DNA of 64,000 bases from SIG480 sp045546975. GTDB lineage: Bacteria > Bacillota > Clostridia > Oscillospirales > JAAYXM01. Location of the stretch: positions 1 through 64,000 of the forward strand of contig JAZQDV010000007.1 of assembly GCA_045546975.1 (NCBI GenBank), in the 5' to 3' direction. A program made the translations under genes and the position numbers. How positions within the stretch are numbered: position 1 is the first letter of the stretch; each line of letters starts with the position of its first letter. This document shows, one piece after another, positions 9,770 through 19,409 of the stretch. A model generated the notes under the pieces. That model was not told the DNA's origin and searched no databases. It saw nothing but the letters and a program-made list of their open reading frames with translations.

Positions 9770-11149
9770 TTAGAACTCGATTTTCTTCTCGATATATGCT
9801 GCAAGGTCTGAAATCTTGATTCTTTCCTGCTGCATTGTGTCACGGTCGCGGACTGTAACACATCCGTCCTCTTCACTCTCGAAATCGTAGGTGACACAGA
9901 GCGGTGTGCCTATCTCGTCCTGACGGCGGTAGCGCTTTCCGATAGAGCCCGCATCGTCAAAGTCTACCATGAACTTCTTTGCAAGCGCGGCATAAACCTC
10001 GCCTGCCTTGTCGGAGAGCTTCTTTGAAAGCGGAAGCACTGCGCACTTGAACGGAGCAAGGTACGGATGGAGACGCAAGACCACGCGAACATCGTTTTTT
10101 TCTGCATCAACAACCTCTTCATCGTATGCCTCACAGAGGAATGCAAGGGCAACACGGTCGCAGCCGAGAGACGGCTCAACAACATACGGAACGTACTTCT
10201 CGTTTGTTTCTGTATCGAAGAATTCCATACTCTCGCCGGAATGTGTCTGATGTGCCTTAAGGTCAAAGTCAGTTCTGTCTGCAATGCCCCAGAGCTCGCC
10301 CCAGCCAAACGGGAAGAGGAACTCGATATCCGTTGTAGCGTTGGAGTAGTGTGAAAGCTCCTCCTGTTCGTGGTCGCGAAGCTTGATGTTTTCCTTTGCG
10401 ATACCAAGAGAGAGAAGGAAGTTTTCGCAGTAGTCCTTCCAGTACTTGAACCACTCAAGGTCTGTACCCGGACGGCAGAAGAACTCAAGCTCCATCTGCT
10501 CAAACTCACGTGTACGGAATGTGAAGTTTCCGGGAGTGATTTCGTTTCTGAAGGATTTACCTATCTGCGCAACACCGAACGGCATCTTCTTTCTTGATGT
10601 ACGCGCGATGTTCTTAAAGTCAACAAATATACCCTGTGCGGTTTCCGGGCGGAGATAGAGCTCGTTCTTTGCATCCTCCGTAACGCCCTGGAAGGTCTTG
10701 AACATAAGGTTAAACTTTCTGATGTCAGTAAAGTTGCACTTTCCGCAGTCGGGGCAGCAGATGTTGTTATCTGCTATGTACTTTGCCATCTCATCAAAGC
10801 TCCAGCCTGCAGGATTTACACCTGTGTCCTCAATGAGCTTGTCCGCGCGATGACGTGTCTTACACTCCTTACAGTCCATAAGCGGGTCTGAAAAACCGCC
10901 GACGTGGCCTGATGCCACCCATACCTGCGGGTTCATAAGAATTGCACTGTCAAGGCCTACGTTGTAGGGAGATTCCTGAACGAATTTCTTCCACCATGCA
11001 CGCTTTACATTGTTCTTGAACTCAACGCCGAGCGGACCGTAGTCCCAGGTGTTTGCAAGACCGCCGTAAATCTCACTTCCGCTATATACAAAACCGCGTC
11101 CTTTGCAAAGTGAAACGATTTTTTCCATTGTCTTTTCGGTATTCTTCAT
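9770..11149 (-). CDS. glyS: Glycyl-tRNA synthetase, alpha2 type
   Basis: Charges tRNA-Gly with glycine in the cytoplasm. The 459-residue length fits the single-chain class II form found in many Gram-positives and eukaryotes, not the alpha/beta two-subunit enzyme. Visible marks are the N-terminal [12 protein letters not shown] segment, an inserted Cys-rich zinc site ([16 protein letters not shown]), class II motif 2 ([11 protein letters not shown]), motif 3 (PSLGCDRVA) and an anticodon-binding C-terminal domain. I place the start at 11149 (MKNTEKTM) because AAAGGA is 8-9 bp upstream of it; the ATG three codons earlier abuts that same sequence. It is monocistronic, with its own promoter and terminator. 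Confidence 0.96.
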   Translation of the reverse strand: MKNTEKTMEKIVSLCKGRGFVYSGSEIYGGLANTWDYGPLGVEFKNNVKRAWWKKFVQESPYNVGLDSAILMNPQVWVASGHVGGFSDPLMDCKECKTRHRADKLIEDTGVNPAGWSFDEMAKYIADNNICCPDCGKCNFTDIRKFNLMFKTFQGVTEDAKNELYLRPETAQGIFVDFKNIARTSRKKMPFGVAQIGKSFRNEITPGNFTFRTREFEQMELEFFCRPGTDLEWFKYWKDYCENFLLSLGIAKENIKLRDHEQEELSHYSNATTDIEFLFPFGWGELWGIADRTDFDLKAHQTHSGESMEFFDTETNEKYVPYVVEPSLGCDRVALAFLCEAYDEEVVDAEKNDVRVVLRLHPYLAPFKCAVLPLSKKLSDKAGEVYAALAKKFMVDFDDAGSIGKRYRRQDEIGTPLCVTYDFESEEDGCVTVRDRDTMQQERIKISDLAAYIEKKIEF

Positions 11150-11181
11150 CTTTATCATCCTTTTTAATTATGATCTAAGAC

Positions 11182-11210
11182 ATTATAGCACAATTTTGCC
11201 CACAATACAA
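11182..11210 (-). promoter_or_regulatory. Sigma-A promoter of glyS
   Basis: On the minus strand TTGTAT (11205-11210) and TATAAT (11182-11187) are separated by 17 bp, about 30 bp upstream of the glyS ribosome binding site. Confidence 0.75.
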
Positions 11211-11226
11211 TATGATTTTACAAAGA

Positions 11227-11257
11227 AAAACGCAGTCGGAATAACCGACTGCGTTTT
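11227..11257 (-). terminator. Rho-independent terminator of gapA
   Basis: A 13-bp perfect stem (11227-11239 with 11245-11257), loop of 5, T-rich tail on the minus strand, 11 bp beyond the gapA stop. Confidence 0.88.
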
Positions 11258-11268
11258 GAAAGTGCTTC

Positions 11269-12291
<1,023 letters not shown>

Positions 12292-12313
12292 CTAAATTTT
12301 TTCGTATGGTACC

Positions 12314-12342
12314 ATTATAAACGAAGTTTTATAAATTTACAA
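12314..12342 (-). promoter_or_regulatory. Sigma-A promoter of gapA
   Basis: Minus-strand TTGTAA (12337-12342), 17-bp spacer, TATAAT (12314-12319), about 20 bp before the gapA ribosome binding site. Confidence 0.8.
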
Positions 12343-12400
12343 CTGTTATTTTTGAAAATATTAGCAAAATTACTCAAATTTTTTTGTATAAATGCAATAA

Positions 12401-12422
12401 AAGGCAACCTCTCGGTTGCCTT
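12401..12422 (-). terminator. Terminator of the creatininase-family gene
   Basis: Nine-bp stem AAGGCAACC / GGTTGCCTT with loop GAGA, followed on the minus strand by TTTATT, 18 bp after the stop. Confidence 0.8.
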
Positions 12423-12440
12423 GGGTGGTGCTTTGGAAGT

Positions 12441-13241
12441 TTACTTGCTCTTTCTGAAGTCCTCGAGCTTGTTTACATAGTCGCATAGGTTTGTGACGAT
12501 CTCACCGCAAATCTTCTCGCCAAGCTCGCGTGTTGCGCGCTCGGGAAGTCCCATAACTCCAACCTCTATCTCATCTCTCTGGCCAACGGTTTCGATTATG
12601 AACGGAGTGTCAATCGGCTTTGTTCTCTTTTCAAACCAGTCTTGGTCTGTACGCATCATCTTTGAATAGTATTCCTCATCCATAACGATTTCGCTTCCGA
12701 CAAGCTCAGGTGCCCAGTACATCATAAGACCCGTTTCCATCATACCTGCGTGGAAATCGTGCTCCGGCTCAAGAGCAAAGCCTGAAAGCCATGTCGGAGA
12801 AAGCTTCCATGCCTCAACGAGTGAGAGCGTGATGTTCTCAGACATCTCCTTGTTTCTGCGAAGAAGCATCTGAAGACTGTTGCGGAGAGCATTTATGTTG
12901 TCTGTCCCTGCATGACCGAGAAGGATAATAACATTTTCAAAACCCATTCTCACAAACTCAGATACAATCTCGCTTATGTAAAGGCCGAAGGTGTTCGGAC
13001 TTACGTTTACCGTACCGAGGAGCTCGCCGCCGGAGAAGCAGTAGTTCACGCTCGGCGCAACGACCGCGTTAAGCTTTTCCCCTGCTATTTCAAGAGGCTT
13101 TACTGCGTTTAAGATATCTGTTGAAAGCGGAAGGTGAAAACCGTGCTGTTCAACAACGCCGGTCGGGATAATAACTGTTTTTGTTTTCTTCATCGCCTCG
13201 TGCATGTCACGAACCGACATCTTATCCATATAAAATGCCAT
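12441..13241 (-). CDS. Creatininase-family amidohydrolase
   Basis: A 266-residue protein of the creatininase / MftE / formamide-hydrolase fold. The family's metal-site motifs are present in order: VVEQHGFHLPLSTD (Glu-His...Asp), GHAGTDN in place of the common GHGGN, and DFHAGMMETG (His...Glu). Family members hydrolyse cyclic amides, formamides or peptide termini; nothing here identifies the substrate. The ATG at 13241 (MAFYMDKM) has AAGGAAG six bases upstream and is preferred over a longer frame beginning 51 bp earlier. It is monocistronic, between gapA and the pseudouridine synthase gene. A general creatinine role is unlikely for this kind of organism; that is inference. Confidence 0.85.
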   Translation of the reverse strand: MAFYMDKMSVRDMHEAMKKTKTVIIPTGVVEQHGFHLPLSTDILNAVKPLEIAGEKLNAVVAPSVNYCFSGGELLGTVNVSPNTFGLYISEIVSEFVRMGFENVIILLGHAGTDNINALRNSLQMLLRRNKEMSENITLSLVEAWKLSPTWLSGFALEPEHDFHAGMMETGLMMYWAPELVGSEIVMDEEYYSKMMRTDQDWFEKRTKPIDTPFIIETVGQRDEIEVGVMGLPERATRELGEKICGEIVTNLCDYVNKLEDFRKSK

Positions 13242-13310
13242 TTCTATCTTCCTTTCATTTTGTCTTTGTCCATTATAATATTCTGCCGCCATAAAATAAA
13301 TGGAGAAAAT

Positions 13311-14153
13311 CTATATTCTGGACAATTTGAACCTTTTTTCTCGTGAGGCTTTGATTATAACTTCTTTCCCCGTCTTCGGGTGGATAAAGCCGAGCCGTGC
13401 TGCGTGAAGCCCGAGTCTGCCTATGGGGTTTTCGTTACTTCCGTACTTTTTGTCTCCCACCACGGGGTGCCCGAGCTCTTTCATGTGAACACGAATCTGG
13501 TTTTTTCGTCCCGTATGCAAATTTACACGCACGAGTGAAAAGCCGTTTTGCTCATCCAAAACCTCATAATCCGTTATCGCACGCTTCCCTTCTTTCGCCG
13601 AGTACATGATATGAACGCTGTTTTCAGCAATCAGCGTATCGCATCTTCCCTTTTTGACCTCAAAGCTCCCCTCGCATATTGCGAGGTACTCGCGCAGCGT
13701 TACGCGCGCGTTCCAGTCATCCTGCATCAGCTCGCAAACCTCACGTACCTTTGCAAACAGAAGCACACCTGATGTGTCGCGATCAAGCCTATGCACGACA
13801 AAAAGCTCTCCTCGCCTGTTCTCACGGAGAAGCGAATATGCCGTTCTGTGCTTTTCCGTATCCGTCGAAACGGACAGGAGCTTTGCAGGTTTATTTATCG
13901 CAACAAGGAACTCATCTTCATATATAATTTCAATGCCGTGGGTTTTTCGGCTTCCCTCGGCTGCGGAAATCTTTACCGTATCACCCGCATTTATCTCATA
14001 GTCAAACCTCGTTGTGACCATACTATTGACAAACACCTGGCGATGCTCAAGGCACGACTTTATTTTTCCGCGCGGAAGACCCTTGACCTCGCGGTATAAA
14101 AATTCCAGTAGCTTTGCGCTTTCCTGTACTTCAAAAACCATATCTTTTTTCAT
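13311..14153 (-). CDS. RluA/RluD-family pseudouridine synthase
   Basis: Isomerises uridine to pseudouridine in rRNA or tRNA. The 280-residue chain has an N-terminal S4-like RNA-binding segment (about residues 15-75: LPRGKIKSCLEHRQVFVNS) and a catalytic domain with HRLDRDTSGVLL, where the Asp of RLD is the nucleophile, plus the downstream GRKNQIRVHM motif. It diverges from serC across about 130 bp. AAGGGGGTG lies 8 bp before the ATG at 14153. The exact target (23S positions of RluD, RluC or a B. subtilis YlyB/YhcT type) cannot be read from sequence alone. Confidence 0.9.
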   Translation of the reverse strand: MKKDMVFEVQESAKLLEFLYREVKGLPRGKIKSCLEHRQVFVNSMVTTRFDYEINAGDTVKISAAEGSRKTHGIEIIYEDEFLVAINKPAKLLSVSTDTEKHRTAYSLLRENRRGELFVVHRLDRDTSGVLLFAKVREVCELMQDDWNARVTLREYLAICEGSFEVKKGRCDTLIAENSVHIMYSAKEGKRAITDYEVLDEQNGFSLVRVNLHTGRKNQIRVHMKELGHPVVGDKKYGSNENPIGRLGLHAARLGFIHPKTGKEVIIKASREKRFKLSRI

Positions 14154-14222
14154 TTATTCACACCCCCTTAAAAATAGCACATCTCTTGTCTGCAAGTCAA
14201 CAAAAATAAGTGCTTTTTGTGA

Positions 14223-14251
14223 TTGACAAATTTTAGACAAAGTACTATAAT
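14223..14251 (+). promoter_or_regulatory. Consensus sigma-A promoter of serC-serA
   Basis: Perfect TTGACA (14223-14228), 17-bp spacer, perfect TATAAT (14246-14251), 21 bp upstream of the GGAGG of serC. Confidence 0.92.
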
Positions 14252-14285
14252 GTCCTTGTTTATAAATAATTTGGAGGTAATGAAA

Positions 14286-15371
14286 ATGTCTGAAAATCGC
14301 GTTTTTAACTTCTCGGCAGGTCCTTCCATGCTTCCCGAATCCGTTCTCATCCGCGCAAGGGATGAGATGCTCAACTACAACGGCTCGGGTATGTCCGTTA
14401 TGGAAATGAGCCACCGCAGTAAGGTTTACGATGAAATAATCAAAGCAACTGAGGCAAAGCTTCGCTCGCTTCTCAACATTCCGGACAATTATAAGGTCCT
14501 CTTCCTTCAGGGCGGTGCATCACTCCAGTTTGCATCTGTCCCGCTCAACCTCTTAAAGAGCGGAAAGGCTGACTATATCGTTACAGGTCAGTTCTCAGGA
14601 ACTGCTGCAAAGGAAGCAAAGAAGTATGCAGACGTCAACGTCGTCGCTGATATGAAAGAAGAAAACTATGCTCGTATTCCGTCTCAGGATGAGCTTAAGC
14701 TCTCTCCCGATGCTGACTACGTTCACATCTGCGTAAACAACACAATCTTCGGTACACATTGGAACTATCTCCTTGATACAGGGAATGTGCCGCTTGTCGG
14801 CGATATGTCCTCCTGCATTCTCTCCGAGGTTATTGACGTTACAAAGTACGGCGTTATCTACGCAGGTGCACAGAAGAACATGGCTCCTGCAGGTCTTACC
14901 GTTGCTATCGTTCGCGATGACCTTCTCGGCTATGCACGCGAAGATTGCCCGACTGTTATGAACTACAAGATTATGGCTGAAAAAGAGTCTATGTTCAACA
15001 CACCGAGCACATACCCGATTTATGTTTGCGGCCTTGTGCTTGACTGGATTGAGTCTCTCGGCGGTGTTGCTGAAATCGAAAAGATTAACCGTGCAAAGGC
15101 AAAGCTTCTCTATGATTGCCTCGATGAGAGCAAGCTCTTCATCCCGCACGCTGACATCGGCTCACGCTCACTTATGAACGTCACCTTCAGAACAGGCAAC
15201 GAGGACCTTGACGCTCAGTTTGTAAAGGAAGCAGGCGCAAAGGGCTTTGTTTCCATCAAGGGCCACCGTTCAGTCGGCGGTATGCGCGCCTCCATCTACA
15301 ATGCTATGCCCGTTGAAGGCATAGAAAAGCTTGTCGAGTTCATGCGCGAATTCGAGGTTAAAAACAAGTAG
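14286..15371 (+). CDS. serC: Phosphoserine aminotransferase
   Basis: Second step of serine synthesis: transfers the amino group of glutamate to 3-phosphohydroxypyruvate, using PLP. The 361-residue chain starts ENRVFNFSAGPSMLPE and has the PLP-lysine block YAGAQKNMAPAG, typical of the family. Three in-frame start codons lie close together; the ATG at 14286 is chosen because GGAGG (14273-14277) sits 8 bp upstream of it. serA follows after 13 bp, forming a two-gene serine operon behind a consensus promoter. SerB (phosphoserine phosphatase) is not in the window. Confidence 0.96.
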   Translation: MSENRVFNFSAGPSMLPESVLIRARDEMLNYNGSGMSVMEMSHRSKVYDEIIKATEAKLRSLLNIPDNYKVLFLQGGASLQFASVPLNLLKSGKADYIVTGQFSGTAAKEAKKYADVNVVADMKEENYARIPSQDELKLSPDADYVHICVNNTIFGTHWNYLLDTGNVPLVGDMSSCILSEVIDVTKYGVIYAGAQKNMAPAGLTVAIVRDDLLGYAREDCPTVMNYKIMAEKESMFNTPSTYPIYVCGLVLDWIESLGGVAEIEKINRAKAKLLYDCLDESKLFIPHADIGSRSLMNVTFRTGNEDLDAQFVKEAGAKGFVSIKGHRSVGGMRASIYNAMPVEGIEKLVEFMREFEVKNK

Positions 15372-15384
15372 GAGGAAAACTCTA

Positions 15385-16551
15385 ATGTATAACGTAAAAC
15401 TTCTTAATAAAATTTCCGAAAACGGTCTTAGCCGTTTGCCTGCAGATACTTTTGCCTGCGGTACGGATATCGAAAACCCGGTTGCTTATCTCGTTCGCTC
15501 TGCAGACCTCAACTCCGCAGAGTTTGACCCCGAGCTTCTCTGCATTGCACGTGCAGGTGCAGGCGTCAACAACATCCCGCTCGACCGCGCAGCAGAGAGC
15601 GGTATCGTGGTTTTCAACACTCCCGGTGCTAACGCAAACGCGGTTAAGGAGCTTGTTCTTACAGGTCTTCTCCTCGCCTCACGAAAGGTTGCTGAGGGTA
15701 TCGAGTGGGCAAAGACGCTCAAGGACAGCGGAAGTGAGGCAGGAAAGCTTGTTGAAAAGGGCAAGAGCCAGTTTGTAGGCCCTGAGATTTCGGGAAAGAC
15801 TCTCGGCGTTATCGGTCTCGGTGCAATCGGCGTTCTCGTTGCAAATGCAGCAGAGGCACTCGGCATGAACGTTGTCGGCTATGACCCGTACCTTTCCGTA
15901 AATGCGGCTTGGAACGTATCAAGCACAGTTAAAAATGTATCAGACATAAACGAGCTTTATAAGGTATCTGACTATATCACAATCCACGTTCCGGCACTTC
16001 CCTCAACTATCGGCATGATAAATGCAGATACAATCTCCGTTATGAAGGATGGCGTCCGCATACTGAACTTCGCACGCGGAACTCTTGTCAATAACGAGGA
16101 CATTCTCCGCGCTCTTGAAAGCGGCAAGGTTGCAAAGTATGTAACAGACTTCCCCGATGCATCGGTTATCGGAGTCGAGAACATTATCGCACTTCCGCAC
16201 CTCGGCGCTTCAACACCCGAGAGCGAAGAGAACTGCGCAGTTATGGCGGCAGATGAACTTAAGGACTACATCCTTACAGGTAACATCAGAAACTCCGTCA
16301 ACTTCCCCGCACTTTCAATGCCGAGAAAAGGAAAGGCAAGAATCTGCGTTCTTCACAGAAATGTTGACGGTACTTCAAACGCTATAACAGGTGAAGTTAC
16401 CTCCGCAGGGCTTGACATTGCAAATATGCAGAGTGCCGCAAGAAAAGACTGGGGATATACCGTCATTGATACAAACGGAGATGCTTCCGAGTCACTTATT
16501 TCAAAAATCGCATCACTCCCGAACGTTGTACGCGCAAGACTTATTAAGTAA
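15385..16551 (+). CDS. serA: D-3-phosphoglycerate dehydrogenase
   Basis: First step of serine synthesis: oxidises 3-phosphoglycerate to 3-phosphohydroxypyruvate with NAD. At 388 residues it is a short-form SerA. It has the GLGAIGVLVANAA Rossmann motif, the catalytic Arg in LNFARGTL, the Glu region and the catalytic His in ALPHLGASTPE, and ends in a compact ACT-like domain (about residues 315-388) that in relatives binds serine for feedback inhibition. GGAGGA at 15371-15376 overlaps the serC stop region and fixes the ATG at 15385. A strong terminator follows. Confidence 0.96.
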   Translation: MYNVKLLNKISENGLSRLPADTFACGTDIENPVAYLVRSADLNSAEFDPELLCIARAGAGVNNIPLDRAAESGIVVFNTPGANANAVKELVLTGLLLASRKVAEGIEWAKTLKDSGSEAGKLVEKGKSQFVGPEISGKTLGVIGLGAIGVLVANAAEALGMNVVGYDPYLSVNAAWNVSSTVKNVSDINELYKVSDYITIHVPALPSTIGMINADTISVMKDGVRILNFARGTLVNNEDILRALESGKVAKYVTDFPDASVIGVENIIALPHLGASTPESEENCAVMAADELKDYILTGNIRNSVNFPALSMPRKGKARICVLHRNVDGTSNAITGEVTSAGLDIANMQSAARKDWGYTVIDTNGDASESLISKIASLPNVVRARLIK

Positions 16552-16562
16552 TTTTACACCCG

Positions 16563-16595
16563 AACTCCGTCGCGAAATTCCGCGACGGAGTTTTT
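16563..16595 (+). terminator. Terminator of the serC-serA operon
   Basis: Twelve-bp stem AACTCCGTCGCG / CGCGACGGAGTT (16563-16574, 16581-16592) followed by a T-run, 11 bp after the serA stop. Confidence 0.9.
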
Positions 16596-16606
16596 ATACA
16601 AAGCTC

Positions 16607-16635
16607 TTGACATCAAATTTTACAGATGATATAAT
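16607..16635 (+). promoter_or_regulatory. Consensus sigma-A promoter of the T-box/trpB transcript
   Basis: Perfect TTGACA (16607-16612) and TATAAT (16630-16635) with a 17-bp spacer, directly upstream of the T-box leader. Confidence 0.93.
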
Positions 16636-16641
16636 TTCTAT

Positions 16642-16915
16642 AAACCGTTGAGAAAGAGTAAGTAGGTTTTGTTTCTTTTTCCAAAGAGAACCGCAGGTGG
16701 TGTGATTGCGGTGAAAAATGCAGGGCTGAATGGGCTTTCGAGGGCAATCAGAAAGAGGCTTTCCTTTAGTATGTGCGACGGAGTATGGCTCTCCGTTAAA
16801 AAAGTCTGCATATGTCAGTATGCGTAAAGTGGGCGCAAGATAATGCGTCAAGCCGGGTGGCACCGCAGGATTTGTCCTGTCCCAGCAAAGTTATTGCTCT
16901 GGGACAGTTTTTTTA
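16642..16915 (+). promoter_or_regulatory. T-box riboswitch specific for tRNA-Trp
   Basis: The leader has Stem I features (GAGAAAGAGTAAGTAGG near the 5' end, an apical helix ACCGCA/TGCGGT at 16690-16712) and a specifier context CTGAA-TGG-GCTTTCGAG with TGG, the tryptophan codon, at 16731-16733. The T-box proper GGGTGGCACCGC lies at 16855-16866; its TGGC would pair with GCCA at the 3' end of uncharged tRNA-Trp. An intrinsic terminator follows. From the family, uncharged tRNA-Trp stabilises the antiterminator and lets trpB be transcribed. Boundaries of the 5' end are approximate. Confidence 0.93.
16877..16915 (+). terminator. Conditional terminator of the T-box leader
   Basis: CTGTCCCAG / CTGGGACAG (16877-16885, 16899-16907) followed by a 9-T run. 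Its left side overlaps sequence that would join the alternative antiterminator with the T-box. Confidence 0.9.
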
Positions 16916-16949
16916 TTTTTGTCCCAAAATAACGGAAGGGTGAAAAAAT

Positions 16950-18323
16950 ATGTCAAACGAAAAAATTCCTTACAAAATTTATCTTGAAGAATCGGAGATG
17001 CCAAAATATTGGTACAATCTCCGCGCGGACATGAAGCAGAAGCCTGCGCCGCTTCTCAATCCGGTCACTCACGAGCCGATGACGCGTGAAGAGCTTTGCG
17101 AGGTTTTTTGTGAAAAGCTCGTTGATCAGGAGCTTGACGATACTACCGCATATATAGAAATCCCCGAAAAAATCCGCGATTTCTATAAGATGTACCGTCC
17201 GTCTCCGCTTGTCCGTGCATACTGTCTTGAGGAAAAGCTCAAGACACCTGCAAAGATTTACTATAAGTTTGAGGGCAACAACACAAGCGGAAGCCACAAA
17301 CTTAACTCCGCTATAGCACAGGCGTATTACGCAAAGGAACAGGGACTGCGCGGCGTTACTACCGAAACAGGTGCAGGCCAGTGGGGTACCGCCCTTTCTA
17401 TGGGTTGTTCATACTTTGGTCTTGACTGCAAGGTCTTTATGGTAAAATGCTCATACGAGCAGAAACCCTTCCGCCGCGAGGTTATGCGTACCTACGGCGC
17501 ATCGGTAACCCCCTCCCCATCAACGGACACCGAGGTAGGAAAGAGAATTCTTGCAGAGCATCCCGGCACGACGGGAAGCCTTGGCTGTGCAATCTCTGAG
17601 GCAGTCGAGGTTGCAGGCAAAACCGAGGGGTATCGTTATGTTCTCGGAAGCGTTATGAATCAGGTAATGCTCCACCAGTCAATTATCGGTCTTGAAACAA
17701 AGACAGCTCTTGATAAATACAACATCAAGCCCGACATCATCATCGCATGTGCAGGCGGCGGTTCAAACCTCGGCGGACTCATTGCTCCGTTTGTAGGTGA
17801 AAAGCTCCGTGGCGAGGCAGATTACCGCATTATCGCCGTTGAACCGATTTCCTGCCCGAGCTTTACTCGCGGTACATACGCTTATGACTACTGTGACACG
17901 GGTAAGGTCTGCCCGCTCCAGAAAATGTACACTCTCGGAAGCGGCTTTATCCCGTCCGCAACACACGCAGGAGGACTTCGTTACCACGGTATGAGCTCTA
18001 CGCTTTCTGAGCTCTATCACCAGGGTATCATGGAAGCGACAAGCGTTTCGCAGGTCGAGGTTTTTGCAGCGGCAGAGCTGTTTGCGAGAGTCGAGGGCAC
18101 ACTCCCCGCACCGGAGAGCGCACACGCTATAAAGGTAGCAATCGACGAGGCTATGAAGTGCAGAGAAACGGGCGAAGAAAAGACCATCGTCTTCGGTCTT
18201 ACGGGCACCGGTTACTTTGATATGTACGCATACGAAAAGTTCCATAACGGCGAGATGGGTACATACTCACCGAGTGATAAGGAAATTGCAGAGAGTCTTA
18301 AAAATCTGCCCGTAGTAGAGTAA
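16950..18323 (+). CDS. trpB: Tryptophan synthase beta chain, TrpB2 type
   Basis: Condenses indole with L-serine to make tryptophan, using PLP. At 457 residues with the long N-terminal extension (YKIYLEESEMPKYWYNLRAD) it belongs to the TrpB2 (TrpB-related) group, not the 390-400-residue TrpB1 that pairs with TrpA. PLP lysine lies in TSGSHKLNSA; the phosphate loop is GGGSNLGG. No trpA or other trp gene is adjacent, so indole salvage or a TrpA encoded elsewhere is implied. The preceding T-box senses uncharged tRNA-Trp, which supports a genuine tryptophan role. DUF554 starts 4 bp after the stop. Confidence 0.94.
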   Translation: MSNEKIPYKIYLEESEMPKYWYNLRADMKQKPAPLLNPVTHEPMTREELCEVFCEKLVDQELDDTTAYIEIPEKIRDFYKMYRPSPLVRAYCLEEKLKTPAKIYYKFEGNNTSGSHKLNSAIAQAYYAKEQGLRGVTTETGAGQWGTALSMGCSYFGLDCKVFMVKCSYEQKPFRREVMRTYGASVTPSPSTDTEVGKRILAEHPGTTGSLGCAISEAVEVAGKTEGYRYVLGSVMNQVMLHQSIIGLETKTALDKYNIKPDIIIACAGGGSNLGGLIAPFVGEKLRGEADYRIIAVEPISCPSFTRGTYAYDYCDTGKVCPLQKMYTLGSGFIPSATHAGGLRYHGMSSTLSELYHQGIMEATSVSQVEVFAAAELFARVEGTLPAPESAHAIKVAIDEAMKCRETGEEKTIVFGLTGTGYFDMYAYEKFHNGEMGTYSPSDKEIAESLKNLPVVE

Positions 18324-18327
18324 AGCC

Positions 18328-19032
18328 ATGATCGGAGTTATTGTAAATACGCTCACGGTAATTCTGGGAAGTGCGATCGGTCTTCTGCTGAAGAAAGGAA
18401 TCCCCGAGAGGGTTTCAAAGGCAGTTATGGTTGCAATCGGTCTCTGCACCGTATACATAGGGATTGACGGTGCGCTTTCGGGAAACAATACAATCGTTCT
18501 CATAGTTTCAATGGTGCTCGGAACGATTGTCGGAACATTTCTCGATATAGACGGCAAAATTTCGGCCGTCGGCAACTTCTTCGAGCGTAAGTTTCGTCGA
18601 AATGATGAAAAGACAAGCATCGCAGAAGGGTTTATGACAGGAAGCCTTCTCTTTTGCGTGGGTGCAATGACTATAGTCGGCTCACTCAATTCAGGTCTTT
18701 CGGGTGACAACACTTTGATATTTACAAAGTCAGTACTCGACCTTATCTCTTCGTGTATGCTTGCAAGCACGCTCGGTATAGGCGTTATGTTCGCCGCACT
18801 CTTCGTGTTTATCTTCCAGGGCGCACTCGTTCTCCTCTCGACACTTCTCCAGGGACTTATGACGGATATGGCTCTTGTTTCTGAGATAACGTGTGCCGGA
18901 AGCGTAATTATAATAGGTCTCGGACTCAACATTCTGGGACTTTCAAAATTCAAGGTTGCCGATATGCTTCCCTCGATAATTTTTGTACCTATTATTTATT
19001 ATCTTTTTGGACTTATCCCTATAGCACTTTAA
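18328..19032 (+). CDS. DUF554-family integral membrane protein
   Basis: A 234-residue hydrophobic protein with about six to seven membrane segments and the family opening MIGVIVNTLTVILGSAIGLL. DUF554 (YdfK/YqgA) proteins have no settled biochemical function. The start lies 4 bp after the trpB stop with no strong ribosome binding site of its own, so translation is probably coupled to trpB and expression falls under the tRNA-Trp T-box. That invites the inference of transport of tryptophan, indole or a related metabolite, but nothing in the protein demonstrates it. A shared terminator follows. Confidence 0.85.
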   Translation: MIGVIVNTLTVILGSAIGLLLKKGIPERVSKAVMVAIGLCTVYIGIDGALSGNNTIVLIVSMVLGTIVGTFLDIDGKISAVGNFFERKFRRNDEKTSIAEGFMTGSLLFCVGAMTIVGSLNSGLSGDNTLIFTKSVLDLISSCMLASTLGIGVMFAALFVFIFQGALVLLSTLLQGLMTDMALVSEITCAGSVIIIGLGLNILGLSKFKVADMLPSIIFVPIIYYLFGLIPIAL

Positions 19033-19036
19033 GAAT

Positions 19037-19073
19037 AAAAAAACACTGCAATCGGTGATTGCAGTGTTTTTTT
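19037..19073. terminator. Bidirectional terminator between DUF554 gene and abrB
   Basis: Sixteen-bp A/T-flanked stem (19037-19052 with 19058-19073), loop CGGTG, with T-runs on both strands; it serves the two convergent genes. Confidence 0.9.
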
Positions 19074-19311
19074 ACTTTGATATCGCTTTTGCACAAGATT
19101 CGCAAATATGCTTTCCCTTGTACTCCCTTATGTTCCTTCTGCTTCCGCAGAAGACACATTCAGATTCGCACTTTTTAAGAATAATGGAATTGCCATCGAC
19201 ATAAATTTCTATGGGGTCCTTCTGGCCTATCCCCATCTTCTTGCGAAGCTCCATCGGAAGAACAATTCTCCCCAAATCGTCTATTTTTCTTATAATTCCG
19301 GTAGACTTCAT
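19072..19311 (-). CDS. abrB: AbrB/SpoVT-family transition-state regulator with zinc-ribbon tail
   Basis: A 79-residue DNA-binding protein. Residues 1-47 are the swapped-hairpin SpoVT/AbrB domain (KSTGIIRKIDDLGRIVLP, ELRKKMGI). The C-terminal part has paired cysteines CVFCGS and CESC, a probable small zinc-binding unit common in clostridial AbrB proteins. In relatives such proteins repress stationary-phase and sporulation genes during growth. GGGGGAGG precedes the ATG at 19311. It is divergent from the spore-maturation genes spmA-spmB. Confidence 0.9.
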   Translation of the reverse strand: MKSTGIIRKIDDLGRIVLPMELRKKMGIGQKDPIEIYVDGNSIILKKCESECVFCGSRRNIREYKGKHICESCAKAISK

Positions 19312-19343
19312 ATATTTTCCTCCCCCTGAACGTTTGGAAAATT

Positions 19344-19372
19344 ATAATATCAAAAATGTCAAAATTTGTCAA
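19344..19372 (-). promoter_or_regulatory. Sigma-A promoter of abrB
   Basis: Minus-strand TTGACA (19367-19372), 17 bp, TATTAT (19344-19349). It occupies the short spacer shared with divergent spmA. Confidence 0.75.
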
Positions 19373-19409
19373 GAAATTTTGTCGAAAAAACAGAAACGGT
19401 GGTATTGAT

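Noticed and set aside
14595..15149. A 184-codon minus-strand frame within serC.
   Set aside because: Antisense shadow of a strongly conserved gene; no ribosome binding site or recognisable domain.
17763..18245. A 160-codon minus-strand frame within trpB.
   Set aside because: Antisense shadow with no supporting signals.
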